From: an uncultured Nitrosomonas sp.
Lineage (GTDB): Bacteria > Pseudomonadota > Gammaproteobacteria > Burkholderiales > Nitrosomonadaceae
Assembly: GCA_949281375.1 (NCBI GenBank)
Contig: CASDLT010000047.1
Coordinates: 1-64,000 of the forward strand
DNA length: 64,000 bases
Direction: 5' to 3'
Part shown: piece by piece, positions 1 through 10,082 of the stretch
How positions within the stretch are numbered: the stretch's first letter is position 1
Layout: each line of letters begins with the position of its first letter
The notes under the pieces: model-generated
What the model was told of the DNA's origin: nothing
The model's input: the letters and a program-made list of their open reading frames with translations, nothing else
The model's database searches: none
Position numbers and translations under genes: made by a program

Positions 1-81
1 TCACTCGGGGGAATTTCCGATGAGGCAGAAATTTATCTGTCTTATCGCGTGATAGTATTGATAATACGAGCTTTTCGAAAC

Positions 82-116
82 AAAAAAGCACTTAGGATTC
101 AATTCTCTAAGTGCTT
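82..116 (-). terminator. Intrinsic terminator after tRNA-fMet
   Basis: A perfect 10-bp stem (arms 86-95 and 107-116) with an 11-nt loop is followed, on the minus strand, by a run of T (complement of the A-run at 82-87). It lies just downstream of the minus-strand tRNA, where a terminator is expected. The plus strand also has a T-rich stretch beyond the stem, so it may work in both directions. Confidence 0.8.
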
Positions 117-128
117 GCTTGTTTTTTA

Positions 129-205
<77 letters not shown>

Positions 206-274
206 TCAAGGCGCAGAGTATAGCATAATCGCTTCAGTGCAGGTCAATCAAAGTTTTTTTTAAATTCACGTGAG

Positions 275-1198
275 TCAGCACTGTGACATCTGGTTAAGAT
301 AACGTGTTTGTTTATGGCGTTGCCAAGCTATTTCTTTTCTGATTGCTGCATCAATGGCTTGCAACACATCTGATACATTTGCCGGTTTGATCTGATCAAC
401 AGGTTGTTGTTTAGTATTTCCAGTCAATGTGGCGTGAACTAATCTACCACTCTGATAGTAAGACCAAATTTCAGTCGCATAATCACATTGAGCCAGTTCC
501 GGCGCGAATCGACTTAAATAAGTGGTTAAATTATCAACATCACGCTTGATCATATGACGCGCATGTTGATTGTTTGCTGCATTCACCGCCTGTGGCAAAT
601 CAATGATGACGGGACCCTGATTATCGACCAGCACGTTATATTGCGATAAATCACCATGCACTATGCCTTCATTCAACATATTGACGATTTGCTTGATCAA
701 AATACGATGATACTCCCGTGCTTGCTTAGGAGTTAGAATCAGATCACTTAATCGCGGAGCCACATTTCCTTCAGAGTCGGTAATGAGCTCCATCAGCAGC
801 ACACCCGAAAAGAAATTATAAAATTTAGGCACACGGACACCGGCAATCCCCAGGCGGCATAACATATCAACTTCAGTACTCTGCCATAATTCTTCTCGTG
901 CTTTCAAACCGTAGTGACTGCCTTTTTCCATGGCTCTGGCGCGACGACTGTTCTTGACTTTGCGCCCTTCGGTATAGAATGAGCGTTGATGAAAATTGCG
1001 TTTGTTGTTTTCCTTATAAACCTTGGCGCAACGAATATCTTTTTCGCTGCGCACCATGTAAATGATGGCTTCTTTGCCAGTCATCAATTGACACAAAACA
1101 TCATCGATCAATCCTTCTTCAAACAAGGGTTCAAGTCGTTTAGGCATTCTCATAAGCGTGTATGCGAGCGTATGAATTGACAACAATTCGCTCTTCAT
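275..1198 (-). CDS. RIO-family serine protein kinase
   Basis: The protein is a RIO1-like atypical kinase of the kind found in many proteobacteria. The catalytic loop HGDLSQYNVL lies near residue 180 and the metal-binding segment IIDLPQAV near residue 200, both intact and RIO-like. The region TGKEAIIYMV near residue 40 corresponds to the nucleotide-binding strand. Known family members begin at a motif like MxTPKRIEPL, which suggests the true start is at M16 or M18 (about 1153 or 1147). The upstream ATG at 1198 directly abuts an AGGAGG sequence, which is too close for normal spacing. The gene is divergent from the HD-GYP gene. The physiological substrate of bacterial RIO kinases is not visible from sequence. 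Confidence 0.88.
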   Translation of the reverse strand: MKSELLSIHTLAYTLMRMPKRLEPLFEEGLIDDVLCQLMTGKEAIIYMVRSEKDIRCAKVYKENNKRNFHQRSFYTEGRKVKNSRRARAMEKGSHYGLKAREELWQSTEVDMLCRLGIAGVRVPKFYNFFSGVLLMELITDSEGNVAPRLSDLILTPKQAREYHRILIKQIVNMLNEGIVHGDLSQYNVLVDNQGPVIIDLPQAVNAANNQHARHMIKRDVDNLTTYLSRFAPELAQCDYATEIWSYYQSGRLVHATLTGNTKQQPVDQIKPANVSDVLQAIDAAIRKEIAWQRHKQTRYLNQMSQC

Positions 1199-1311
1199 CC
1201 TCCTGTAATCATCACGAAGTAGGTGCTAAATTAAATCTCTGATATTTAGAGAAAATATGGATTTAATTCATCACGATGAATGCATTGTAAGAAGAATAAT
1301 TTCATTTGGGA

Positions 1312-1345
1312 ATGTGACAAATTGTCGCGCGTCAATTTGTCACAT
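1312..1345. promoter_or_regulatory. 34-bp inverted repeat between divergent genes
   Basis: Perfect 13-bp arms (1312-1324 and 1333-1345, outer part ATGTGAC/GTCACAT) surround 8 nt. A TATAAT hexamer follows at 1353-1358, pointing to the plus-strand HD-GYP gene. Since both flanking genes read away from this site, an operator is more likely than a terminator. No well-placed -35 box was found for the TATAAT. Confidence 0.5.
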
Positions 1346-1476
1346 AACATTTTATAATCACGCTTTTAGAAATTTATTGTAGGGTTTTGGGTGGTAATGA
1401 ATTAAACTGATTTTTTCCATTCATCCATTCGAGCGATAAGCGAACAAAAAAGTAATCAATCTACGGATAGTAAACT

Positions 1477-2625
1477 ATGGAACAGGAAGAAGATTTTTTC
1501 GCGCATCAGGACACGCTGGCTAATTTGCATGAAAGTTTGCCGCTTACAGAAAAATTGTGTTTCATCCATCAGGTAATCCGTCAAGATTTTCCATTTATAG
1601 ATCGCTTAGCCATCGCCTTGTATGACGAAAAGACTGAAATGCTAAAGACCTACACGCATAGCAGCGAAGGCGATGATAATCCGATGACGACCTATGAAGC
1701 TCCACTCAGCAGTGCTCCGTCGTTACGTACGGTAATCCAACATCGACGTCCGCGATTAGTTCAGGATCTCGGCATTTTTTCCCATGGCACCCATGAACAT
1801 ACTAAACGCGTGGCCGCCAAGGGCTATAAGTCCAGCTATACCATGCCGCTCTATCAAAGCGGATCTTTTGTCGGTTTTTTGTTTTTTAATTCATTTCTGG
1901 AGCATCCGTTTTTACCCAAAGCGCTGCGTCAAATCGATATTTTTGGCCATTTGATTTCACTGATGGTCATCAACGAATTAACCGCTATCCGCACTTTACT
2001 GGCGGCGGTCAGGGCTGCGCGCAACATGACGCACTATCGCGATCTTGAAACAGGCTCTCATATCGACCGCACCGCTCATTATGCCCGGCTCATTGCTCGC
2101 GAATTATCCCCAAGCTATAACATTACCGATGAGCAGATTGAGCATATTTTCCTGTTTTCACCCATGCATGACGTAGGCAAGATCGGCATTCCAGATAACA
2201 TTTTACGCAAACCGAGCAAGCTCGATGCTGCTGAGTTCGCCGTCATGAAAACTCACCCTGCTAAAGGACGCGAGATCATCGATTCTGTTCTTGACGATTT
2301 CAGTTTGGGAACCTTCGGTCATACCAGCATTTTGCGCAATATTGCTGAGTATCATCATGAGGCCGTTGATGGCAGTGGCTATCCTAATGGTCTGAAAGGA
2401 GATGAGATTCCGATTGAAGCTCGTATCAGTGCTGTAGCAGATGTGTTCGATGCCCTCACATCCCGCCGGTCATATAAAGCACCTTGGAGTAATGAAGATG
2501 CATTCACAATGCTGCGGCAAATGTCGAATTCAAAACTGGACCGTGCTTGTGTTGAAGCGCTAATCAGCAATGCCGAGAAAGTTGTGGAGATCCAGCAACG
2601 TTTTCGTGACAACGATTTGATCTGA
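1477..2625 (+). CDS. GAF-HD-GYP phosphodiesterase
   Basis: Residues about 20-165 resemble a GAF sensory domain and about 185-370 form an HD-GYP domain. The HD pair is in HDVGKIGIPD (near residue 231), and the signature HHEAVDGSGYP lies near 293-303, with the downstream ADVFDALTSRRSYK segment also conserved. HD-GYP enzymes hydrolyse cyclic di-GMP (some act on other cyclic dinucleotides), so this is a likely second-messenger phosphodiesterase whose activity is tuned by a GAF ligand. There is no receiver domain and no membrane segment, so it should be cytoplasmic. It is divergent from the RIO kinase, with a strong inverted repeat between the two. Confidence 0.9.
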   Translation: MEQEEDFFAHQDTLANLHESLPLTEKLCFIHQVIRQDFPFIDRLAIALYDEKTEMLKTYTHSSEGDDNPMTTYEAPLSSAPSLRTVIQHRRPRLVQDLGIFSHGTHEHTKRVAAKGYKSSYTMPLYQSGSFVGFLFFNSFLEHPFLPKALRQIDIFGHLISLMVINELTAIRTLLAAVRAARNMTHYRDLETGSHIDRTAHYARLIARELSPSYNITDEQIEHIFLFSPMHDVGKIGIPDNILRKPSKLDAAEFAVMKTHPAKGREIIDSVLDDFSLGTFGHTSILRNIAEYHHEAVDGSGYPNGLKGDEIPIEARISAVADVFDALTSRRSYKAPWSNEDAFTMLRQMSNSKLDRACVEALISNAEKVVEIQQRFRDNDLI

Positions 2626-2650
2626 CCATTGCAATCGAATAAATCTGAGC

Positions 2651-3889
2651 TCAGCGCTGATAATTTACCCATTTCTGCACCACCAAGCTTCCTATCAAAT
2701 CCCCCTCTACATTTACCGTCGTTCGAAATGTATCGAGTATTCGATCAATCGGCAATAAAATCGCGACTGCTTCTGCAGGTAATCCTACCGATTGCAAAAC
2801 CATGACCATTGTTACCATGCCCGCACTGGGAATGCCAGGCGCGCCCACCGCAGCTAACATGGCTGTAACAAAAATAATCATCTGCAGAGAAAGATCAAGA
2901 TCGACACCCACAAGATTGGCAATGAACAAAGCCGCAATGGCTTCATACAACGCCGTACCATCCATATTCATGGTAGTTCCAATAGGTATGACAAAACCTG
3001 CGATTTCACGTTTGACATGGAGATGTTGCTCGGCACAGCGCAATGTGACCGGCATCGTTGCAGCGCTGGAGCTGGTAGCAAACGCTGTAATCAATGCCTC
3101 GCGCGCTCCAAGCCAGAACTTCAGGGGCGTTAACCCTGTGGTTAGATAAAGAATGAGTGGTAATACGATCACTCCGTGCACCAGCGTGGTGCCAAGTACA
3201 ACGGAAACAAATTTGATCAATGTGGAAAGTAAACCGGTATCCTGCGTAGCTACCAACTGTAACAATAACGCCATGATTCCTAATGGCGCCAGCCGCATGA
3301 TCCAGCCTACCAACATCAATATCAATTCCAGGAATTCCTGCATCAATAGCAAAATATTGCGATAGCGTTCGCCCCCGATCACCAGTGCAATACCCAGCAA
3401 TAGAGCGAAAATCACAACGGCCAGCACATTACCTTGCGCCAATGCAGTTACTGGATTTTGAAACAGTGAATGCAGAAAATGAGCAAAAAAATCGGCTAAC
3501 GACAACTGGGTGGCTTCAAAACTTTGCATTGCATCCTGAAACATCGCTATGTGCAATCCGCTTCCGGGCTTGAACAGGTTCGCGGCTGTCAAACCCAACA
3601 ACACAGCCAATGCCATTGTTGAAATAAAGAAAACCAGAGTTGCTTGCCATACCCGATTGATTTGCCGATGCATTCTCAAATTGGCCACGCCCACGACTAT
3701 CGAAGTGAATACCAGCGGAATCATGACCATGCGAAGCAAGTCAACGAATAGTGTGCCCACCAGTTTTGCACTGTATAAGCCGATGTGTGTGATGCTTGAG
3801 TCCTGTCCCAACATCGAGAACCAGAAACCCAGCAAAATTCCTGCTCCTGCGCCGAGTAAAATTTGTGTATTGAGCGATAGCGTGTTCAC
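2651..3889 (-). CDS. Dicarboxylate/amino acid:cation symporter
   Basis: A 412-residue membrane protein of the DAACS (GltP/DctA) family. Family signatures are visible: a serine-rich re-entrant loop (FATSSSAATMP), the cation/substrate motif NMDGTALYE, and the second hairpin segment GAPGIPSAG. Multiple hydrophobic helices run the whole length. The start is GTG at 3889. It probably imports C4-dicarboxylates or acidic amino acids with Na+ or H+; the exact substrate cannot be read. It converges with the HD-GYP gene, with only 25 bp between stops, and lies 40 bp downstream of hemF on the same strand. Confidence 0.88.
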   Translation of the reverse strand: MNTLSLNTQILLGAGAGILLGFWFSMLGQDSSITHIGLYSAKLVGTLFVDLLRMVMIPLVFTSIVVGVANLRMHRQINRVWQATLVFFISTMALAVLLGLTAANLFKPGSGLHIAMFQDAMQSFEATQLSLADFFAHFLHSLFQNPVTALAQGNVLAVVIFALLLGIALVIGGERYRNILLLMQEFLELILMLVGWIMRLAPLGIMALLLQLVATQDTGLLSTLIKFVSVVLGTTLVHGVIVLPLILYLTTGLTPLKFWLGAREALITAFATSSSAATMPVTLRCAEQHLHVKREIAGFVIPIGTTMNMDGTALYEAIAALFIANLVGVDLDLSLQMIIFVTAMLAAVGAPGIPSAGMVTMVMVLQSVGLPAEAVAILLPIDRILDTFRTTVNVEGDLIGSLVVQKWVNYQR

Positions 3890-3929
3890 TGATTCAGATC
3901 CAATCCTGATCCTGTTTTAAATGTTCGAA

Positions 3930-4826
3930 CTAAATCCAATCCTTGCCGATCAGAAAATCCGAATACAGTTTGTCTTCCGCGCTTCCTGCCTGCGGTTTCC
4001 AGTCGTATCGCCATTTGACGATAGGCGGTAATGACATCAGTATCGACTCTGTGCGTCCTCCGGTTTGAAGGCCAAATAAGGTGCCGCGGTCCCATACCAA
4101 ATTAAATTCGACGTAGCGTCCTCGCCGATATGCCTGAAAATCTCGTTCCCGCTCACCATAAGACGTATCCTTGCGTCTTTCCAGGATGGGCCGATAGGCC
4201 ACCAAGAAATGTTCTCCCACTCGCTGAGTCAAATTAAAGCAAGTCGAAAAATCAGGTTGATTCAGGTCATCAAAGAAAATTCCGCCTATACCCCGCGGTT
4301 CTTTTCGGTGCTTTAAATAAAAATACTCATCGCACCATTTTTTCAAGCGCGGATAACAATCATCTCCAAATGGTTGCAATGCTGTTTTGCAGGTTTGATG
4401 AAAATGAATGGCATCTTCTGCGAAACCATAATAAGGAGTTAAATCCATGCCGCCGCCAAACCACCACACGGGCTCGGCGCCTTCTTTGCGTGCTTCGAAG
4501 AAACGCACATTCATATGCACGGTGGGGGCATAAGGATTGCGAGGATGCAAGACCAGTGATACGCCCATCGCTTCAAAGGAGCGGCCAGCTAGTTCAGGCC
4601 GGGCGGCTGTGGCCGATGCAGGTAATCCTGCGCCATATACATGGGAAAAATTAACGCCGCCACGTTCCAGCACATTGCCCTCTTCAATCACGCTGCTCAT
4701 GCCTCCACCGCCTTCAGGTCGATCCCAATGATCACGTTTGAAAGGCTTGCCATCGATTCGCTCAATCCCTTGAACAATATCATTCTGTAAATTAATAAGA
4801 AAATCTTTGACGCGCGGTGTATTCAT
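3930..4826 (-). CDS. hemF: Oxygen-dependent coproporphyrinogen III oxidase
   Basis: 298 residues, normal HemF length. It performs the O2-dependent oxidative decarboxylation of coproporphyrinogen III to protoporphyrinogen IX in haem synthesis. Family signatures: [15 protein letters not shown], the loop [11 protein letters not shown], and the C-terminal segment [16 protein letters not shown] followed by [13 protein letters not shown]. HemF is cytosolic and homodimeric. Haem supply fits the cytochrome-rich lifestyle implied by other genes here. A small reading frame upstream overlaps its ATG by 4 bp, but that frame is not convincing as a gene. Confidence 0.96.
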   Translation of the reverse strand: MNTPRVKDFLINLQNDIVQGIERIDGKPFKRDHWDRPEGGGGMSSVIEEGNVLERGGVNFSHVYGAGLPASATAARPELAGRSFEAMGVSLVLHPRNPYAPTVHMNVRFFEARKEGAEPVWWFGGGMDLTPYYGFAEDAIHFHQTCKTALQPFGDDCYPRLKKWCDEYFYLKHRKEPRGIGGIFFDDLNQPDFSTCFNLTQRVGEHFLVAYRPILERRKDTSYGERERDFQAYRRGRYVEFNLVWDRGTLFGLQTGGRTESILMSLPPIVKWRYDWKPQAGSAEDKLYSDFLIGKDWI

Positions 4827-5120
4827 GCATGCTCCGAGAGATGATTTAATAGGTTTGCAGGGTCTGAATAATCAAGCTGATAGAAATTCGTACATTGCAG
4901 TGTATGTTCGTATAATTCAAAATCCAGACTGGATGACCTGCGTAATGTTCTGCATTTTACCCGGTGATATAGCATGAAGAAAGAAAATCCTTCTTGATAT
5001 TGTTCAATCAGGGAGATTCCTGTTTTTGATGCAAAGCCATGTGAATCGCAAATCTCACACTGAAACGAACCTAGAACGCGTATGGTAGACTCGCACAATT
5101 TTTTATAAGAGAAAAATAAA

Positions 5121-6296
5121 ATGCCTGGTAATACATTTGGTAAGATTTTTTGTGTCACATCGTTTGGAGAATCTCATGGCCCTGCCATCGGTTGCATTGT
5201 CGATGGATGCCCACCCGGCCTGGAAATATCAACTGAAGAAATCCAACATGAGCTAGACCGGCGTAAACCGGGCACATCCCGTCATGTCACCCAGCGGCGC
5301 GAATCGGATACCGTAGAGATCCTTTCAGGTGTATTCGAAGGAAAAACGACGGGGACTCCCATTGCATTACTCATTCGCAATGAAGATCAGCGCAGCAAGG
5401 ATTACAGTAAAATCATGGATGTGTTTCGACCTGGTCATGCGGATTATACCTATTGGCAAAAATACGGTATTCGGGATTACCGCGGCGGCGGCCGTGCATC
5501 AGCGCGAGAGACCGCTATCAGGGTAGCCGCCGGCGCCATTGCAAAAAAATGGCTTCATCAGAAATTTGGCATTCTCGTACGGGGGTACATGTCTCAGTTA
5601 GGTCCAGTTCAGATTCCTTTTAAATACTGGAGCGATGTCAACATCAATCCTTTTTTTGTTGCAGACAATAGCTATGTCGATCAGTTGGAGACTTTTATGG
5701 ATCTGCTGCGAAAATCAGGTGATTCAGTAGGTGCTAAGATCAGCGCTGTCGCGGAAGGAGTGCCTGTTGGTTGGGGAGAACCTGTCTATGATCGGCTGGA
5801 TGCCGAGATTGCTTATGCCATGATGAGCATTAATGCGGTGAAAGGCGTTGAAATTGGTGCTGGTTTTGCGAGTGTGGCGCAGAAAGGGACTGAACATTCT
5901 GATGAAATGACCCCTGAAGGATTCTTGGGTAATAATGCAGGCGGCATTTTAGGTGGTATCTCAACAGGTCAGGACATCACTGTAAATGTCGCCATCAAAC
6001 CAACTTCCAGCATCCGATTGGAACGCCGTTCGGTCGATAAAAATGGAAGTGCGGTGATTGTCGAAACCCATGGAAGGCATGATCCATGCGTCGGCATTCG
6101 CGCCACACCTATTGTTGAGGCTATGCTGGCGCTGGTACTAATGGATCACGCGTTACGCCATCGCGCCCAGAATGCTGACGTTCACTGCCAAACGCCCAGG
6201 ATCCCCAGTAAAAACAGTGCCGGTGCGTTTTTTTTCAAGAAAAATCCAACCGATATCTCTCATCGAGAAAATCCAGAACCGGAAGAAGATCATTAA
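5121..6296 (+). CDS. aroC: Chorismate synthase
   Basis: 391 residues. Catalyses 5-enolpyruvylshikimate-3-phosphate to chorismate, the last common step in aromatic amino acid synthesis, with reduced FMN. The N-terminal signature [11 protein letters not shown], the second signature [18 protein letters not shown] and the late RATPIVEAM segment are all present. The C-terminal tail (after about residue 355) is a little longer than the enterobacterial enzyme and charged. The ATG at 5121 follows the A/G-rich AAGAGAAA segment. Its promoter must lie in the 294-bp gap shared with divergent hemF. Confidence 0.97.
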   Translation: MPGNTFGKIFCVTSFGESHGPAIGCIVDGCPPGLEISTEEIQHELDRRKPGTSRHVTQRRESDTVEILSGVFEGKTTGTPIALLIRNEDQRSKDYSKIMDVFRPGHADYTYWQKYGIRDYRGGGRASARETAIRVAAGAIAKKWLHQKFGILVRGYMSQLGPVQIPFKYWSDVNINPFFVADNSYVDQLETFMDLLRKSGDSVGAKISAVAEGVPVGWGEPVYDRLDAEIAYAMMSINAVKGVEIGAGFASVAQKGTEHSDEMTPEGFLGNNAGGILGGISTGQDITVNVAIKPTSSIRLERRSVDKNGSAVIVETHGRHDPCVGIRATPIVEAMLALVLMDHALRHRAQNADVHCQTPRIPSKNSAGAFFFKKNPTDISHRENPEPEEDH

Positions 6297-6525
6297 TCCT
6301 TCGAAATTTACGCAAAAGCAGTTTCATCTTGACAAGTTTGATCAAATACACGATCATCGGCCCCGCAAAAAGAAATTGTAATTATTTGTACAGAATCAAT
6401 CGGCCCGTCGGTTTCAGTTTGAAAGTATCGTGGTAATGCATAAGTTCGGATCGTGCAGTTGCTTCAATCTGATATAATCTCCCGGCTGATTAAGTAAAAA
6501 GCTGGAAGTCAGTAGATTGTACATT

Positions 6526-6602
6526 GCGCCCGTAGCTCAGTTGGATAGAGTACTTGGCTACGAACCAAGGGGTCGTGGGTTCGAATCCTGCCGGGCGCGC
6601 CA
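6526..6602 (+). tRNA. tRNA-Arg (ACG)
   Basis: A full cloverleaf with 7-bp acceptor stem GCGCCCG/CGGGCGC and encoded CCA. The anticodon loop CTACGAA gives anticodon ACG (read as ICG). The TTCGAAT T-loop is intact. Confidence 0.95.
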
Positions 6603-6680
6603 TTTGAATAATTTCAATAAGTACGATAACTCAACTGGTTGACTGCCCTGTTTATTTTTTTACTGTCAATTACTCAGAAT

Positions 6681-6756
<76 letters not shown>

Positions 6757-6924
6757 AGAAACAGAATACAGTCAATCCATTCACTCGATAGCAGAGCTCT
6801 TTTCTTGAATTATTCCATTCTTGCCGATTCAGTATTCAAATGAATGTTCCGGCTTTAGGTTGGAGTAAATCTTTGCTACTCCTCCAAACTTACCAATCGA
6901 CCATTAACTCTAAAAATTTTTTAC

Positions 6925-7011
6925 ATGACTGATTTGATCGACATCATTTTTTATTCGCTAATTGCATTGGTGGCGGGTTTTATAATCGCTCAGAAGTTGA
7001 TGAAGAAGTAA
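6925..7011 (+). CDS. Possible 28-residue single-span membrane protein
   Basis: ATG to TAA encodes 28 residues: a short acidic start (MTDLIDII), one hydrophobic helix of about 18 residues, and a basic end (LMKK). That layout is typical of small single-pass inner membrane proteins with a cytoplasmic Lys-rich tail. There is no clear ribosome binding site, and nothing similar is recognised. It may equally be a chance reading frame. Confidence 0.25.
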   Translation: MTDLIDIIFYSLIALVAGFIIAQKLMKK

Positions 7012-7448
7012 ATCTGTCTGATACCCCAACCCGTCAATTTCTTAGGTTAGTCGAGTAACAACAAGAACTAACGTCGAGTTATATTTGCCACAACAACTAG
7101 TTGACTGAAAAATTGTAGAGCGCCCTAATGCGTTAGATCGGAGGTTGAGAGGGAATAAACACATTAGGGCAATCCAGCCATCCGGCTAAGCGAAAGGGGA
7201 ACGCTCTGACTGGTGCGGTTGATTCATCATAAATGGCAGGATGAATGCTAATACTGATTATCTTGGTATTTTTGTTATTTTTCTGTTCGCTGACGTACAT
7301 ATTCACCTTCAGTAGGCCATTTTGTGCAATTAAATGACTTTGCTGCATCCTCTTTTCTTAGACAATTTAGAGTATTTTTAACCTGTTAAATCATGCAGAT
7401 TGAAAGGTAGAATTCATATTTGAAGACTATCCAGAGATTTAGAATTTC
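7012..7448. other. Gap with no convincing gene
   Basis: AT-rich stretch. One minus-strand reading frame of 71 codons (7133-7348) has no recognised family, no ribosome site that stands out and an unremarkable composition, so it is not called. No tRNA, terminator or transposase signature was seen. Confidence 0.5.
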
Positions 7449-7658
7449 ATGAATAAAGAAATAGAAGCCATTGAAATTGCATTGATTATTCTGTGCGGAT
7501 TTATTGGAAAGAAATTTCCGGAAGGAAAGCTCGAGGAATTTCTCGACCATGCGGCCCATGAGTTTGCTAAGAAACCTGAAAGAGAAAAAATAGTTGCTCT
7601 TTTGACAGCCATGGCTCATAGCGCATCAAGAGCATCTACCATTTCACATTCTGAGTAA
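7449..7658 (+). CDS. Small hypothetical protein
   Basis: 69 residues, unrecognised. The first 20 residues form a hydrophobic/amphipathic helix (IEAIEIALIILCGFIG), followed by a charged helical segment (EGKLEEFLDHAAHEFAKKPEREK) and a Ser/Ala-rich tail. The composition is protein-like. The ATG has only a GAG-type upstream site. It sits in an accessory region just before an IS3 remnant, so it could be part of transferred DNA. Confidence 0.4.
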   Translation: MNKEIEAIEIALIILCGFIGKKFPEGKLEEFLDHAAHEFAKKPEREKIVALLTAMAHSASRASTISHSE

Positions 7659-7773
7659 CTCAAGTCTTTCTGATCAGGTTCCAAATCACTTTTTATCAGA
7701 GAATTACATTGCTCCAAATGATCAAATACATCCAGATTCAAGTTAAGAAAAAACGGCTTAACTGGAGGAAGAA

Positions 7774-7896
7774 ATGCTAATGATAAAGCAATATGCAAAT
7801 GAATTTAAACGGGAGGCGGTCAATCGATTATTGGATGTGGCTTACACGATTTCAGACGTATCCCGGAATCTTGAGATTACGATCAATTGTGCCTAA
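7774..7896 (+). pseudogene. IS3-family orfA remnant (5' part)
   Basis: A GGAGG site precedes an ATG and 40 codons before a stop. The residues YANEFKREAVNRLLD and ISDVSRNLEI match the start and first HTH of IS3/IS911-type OrfA proteins (normally about 90-100 residues). The frame is truncated and no orfB follows, so this is a decayed fragment. Confidence 0.65.
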
Positions 7897-8356
7897 CTGG
7901 GTTGTTCTGGTTTTTACTTGACCGGGTCTCTGGCTGTTGATGACTGTGCTCAGTAATGGCAGAAAGCTAACAAATGCTGGCCTCAGACCTGTTAGCAGCA
8001 TTGCTGGGTGCGTAAACCCATCATATGAAAATCGTTTTCGGATAATGCTCAGGAAATCTTAGAACAAAAAAACAGTGCGCACTGTTCGGTAAGGGGAACC
8101 GATCTGAACGCACTGGGAGGGTCAATCACCAGTAAAATGGCTTAAACTGATGATCATTGCAACTAAGTAGATAAGAAACATATATTCAAACGAATGAATT
8201 ATCTTTCCGTTGACATTATTTTTAAATTAATCGGATTATTCGATAAATTTATAACGAAAGAGTAAAAACGAAAGAGGAAAGATAAAGTGGTGGACTTCGT
8301 CTCATTCATTTCGTTTTACTTTAGTCAAAACAGTGCACAGCAGAAACCCGGTATCC
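7897..8356. other. Gap after the IS3 remnant
   Basis: About 460 bp with no supported gene. It includes the short inverted segment AGTGCGCACT near 8073-8082. It may be the remaining shell of the insertion or its target, but no terminal inverted repeats could be paired with confidence. Confidence 0.4.
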
Positions 8357-8596
8357 TTAAAGTTGAGCAGATGGCGTGTAGTTATCTGACTTGCTCTGTG
8401 GGGTGGTTTTAGTCCCTTCATCAGAATTGGAGAGGTTATCATCGCGATTTTCCGGGTAGGGGAGTTCTTCCACAGAAGATTTGTTGTGTTTGGCTTCATT
8501 ATCTTGCAATAAATCCTCCGGCCTGATGGGCGTAGGAGGAATCGGCTCTACGCACGGTGAATGACCAGTTGGACCTATGTCAATGTTCTTTTTCAT
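8357..8596 (-). CDS. Hypothetical polar, low-complexity protein
   Basis: 79 residues if translation starts at the ATG at 8596, which follows a GAAGAAA site; an upstream start at 8686 would add 30 residues. The product is Pro-, Ser-, Asn- and Asp-rich (PIPPTPIRPEDLL, then a polar tail), likely disordered, with no recognised domain, signal peptide or membrane span. It lies about 200 bp downstream of umuC on the same strand. It could be a spurious frame. Confidence 0.3.
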   Translation of the reverse strand: MKKNIDIGPTGHSPCVEPIPPTPIRPEDLLQDNEAKHNKSSVEELPYPENRDDNLSNSDEGTKTTPQSKSDNYTPSAQL

Positions 8597-8802
8597 TGGT
8601 TTCTTCGTCTGGTGTGATAAAAATAAATTTATCTTTAATTTTGCAATCATTCGGTGCGTTACCTCAATGAACGTTTTTAAATACACTAACGACTTAGAGA
8701 ATCCCAGAGCGAAGGAAGAGGAGGAAAAGCGCAGAAAAAGAAGAGACTTTTTATGGTGAAATTCGTACTGATGTCACTTCGGAATTCGGTAATTTCAAGA
8801 AT

Positions 8803-10080
8803 TTATGTGACGACACAGATTAATTCATCCCAGCAGGTCGTGTAGTGCTTGCTTTTGTATTCGCGCCGCATTGACCACGGACGATCAACATGCGTTGTTC
8901 TAATGGTTTTTTTGTATCCACTATTATTTAAATGATCGATAATCTGTTGGAGTTTGATATTTTTTCGATCTGAGGAAGCCTCCGCAAATAAATCATGTTG
9001 TAATTTATCAACGGGAACTAGATCAGACAGCATGACACCCGCTTTCTGATAGCGGTAGCATGGACGATAGATTTTTTTTAAACCCCAGAGTGCAACGCGG
9101 GTGAGCAGGAGCGTGTGGTCGGTCTGGCTCGGTAAAGTGATATGCAATCTGTTCATATACCGCCGCGCGGGCGTCTCGAAACGGCTGGTGGCTATAAAAA
9201 CCTCTAGTGAACCTGCATAGAATTGTTGTTTTCTGAGTTTTTCCGCTGCGCGGGCGACATGGAGAGATACCGCTTCTTCAAGGCTGGTCAAGTCGCTGAT
9301 TTTGGTGCCAAAGGAACGGGAATTGATGATCTGCTTTTTGGGAGAATGCGTCTGTTCCAGTTCAATACACGCCAAGCCATTCAATTCACGAATCGTTTTT
9401 TCCATCACGACAGAAAAACAAGTTCGCATGATGGAGGGTGAGGCTGCTTTAAGATTCTGTGCGGTGAAAATTCCCTTCTGGTTCAGTTTAAGCGACAATC
9501 GCCGCCCAATTCCCCAGATCTCGCTGACATCAATAGCGCCGAAATAATCATTCAGCTTTTCGGGAGACATGCTGGTAAAATCACATACCCCGTTGAATTC
9601 AGAACGCGATTTGGCCAGATGATTGGCAAGCTTCGCGAGGGTCTTCGTCGATCCGATACCGATGCATGTGGGCAGACCGGTATATTGGCTGACGGTTTGA
9701 CGAATGGTCTGACCGTATTCCGTCAGGTTCCGATGCTGAAGCGCTGTCAAATCAAGAAAACACTCATCGATCGAATAAACTTCTTGAGCAGTGCTAAATG
9801 CCGCCAAGATCGCCATGACGCGAGCACTCATATCCGCATATAACGTGTAATTGGACGAGAGTGCGATGAGGTGGTGTTTCTTCGATAATTCATTCAATTG
9901 AAACCACGGCTGACCCATTTTGACACCTAGGGCTTTAGCTTCATTGCTTCGCGCTACTGCACAGCCATCATTATTGGACAATACAATGACCGGCTTGCCG
10001 TTGAGCCTTGGATTGAACACCTGTTCACAGCTCACATAAAAATTATTGACGTCGATGAGCGCAATGACGCGTTTGGTCAT
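8803..10080 (-). CDS. umuC: Y-family DNA polymerase V catalytic subunit
   Basis: 425 residues from the ATG at 10080 (a TTG two codons earlier is less likely). It is a lesion-bypass polymerase of the UmuC group. Visible signatures: N-terminal [15 protein letters not shown], the dNTP-binding [17 protein letters not shown], the catalytic pair in [10 protein letters not shown], and the helix-hairpin-helix region [18 protein letters not shown]. Near residue 365 KLQHDLF resembles a beta-clamp binding motif (QxxLF). Length agrees with E. coli UmuC (422). Its ATG follows the stop of the exonuclease/GIY-YIG gene after 2 bp, so it is the last gene of a three-gene operon. Confidence 0.95.
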   Translation of the reverse strand: MTKRVIALIDVNNFYVSCEQVFNPRLNGKPVIVLSNNDGCAVARSNEAKALGVKMGQPWFQLNELSKKHHLIALSSNYTLYADMSARVMAILAAFSTAQEVYSIDECFLDLTALQHRNLTEYGQTIRQTVSQYTGLPTCIGIGSTKTLAKLANHLAKSRSEFNGVCDFTSMSPEKLNDYFGAIDVSEIWGIGRRLSLKLNQKGIFTAQNLKAASPSIMRTCFSVVMEKTIRELNGLACIELEQTHSPKKQIINSRSFGTKISDLTSLEEAVSLHVARAAEKLRKQQFYAGSLEVFIATSRFETPARRYMNRLHITLPSQTDHTLLLTRVALWGLKKIYRPCYRYQKAGVMLSDLVPVDKLQHDLFAEASSDRKNIKLQQIIDHLNNSGYKKTIRTTHVDRPWSMRREYKSKHYTTCWDELICVVT

Positions 10081-10082
10081 GA

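Noticed and set aside
1353-1358. TATAAT as a complete sigma-70 promoter for the HD-GYP gene
   Set aside because: No acceptable -35 element at 16-18 bp was found, so only the repeat is reported.
4823-5158. Minus-strand frame of 111 codons overlapping the hemF start by 4 bp
   Set aside because: It also overlaps the start of aroC and fills the only space for two divergent promoters. No family is recognised; the ATGA overlap is noted but not sufficient.
7133-7348. 71-codon minus-strand frame
   Set aside because: No ribosome site that stands out, no family, unremarkable composition.
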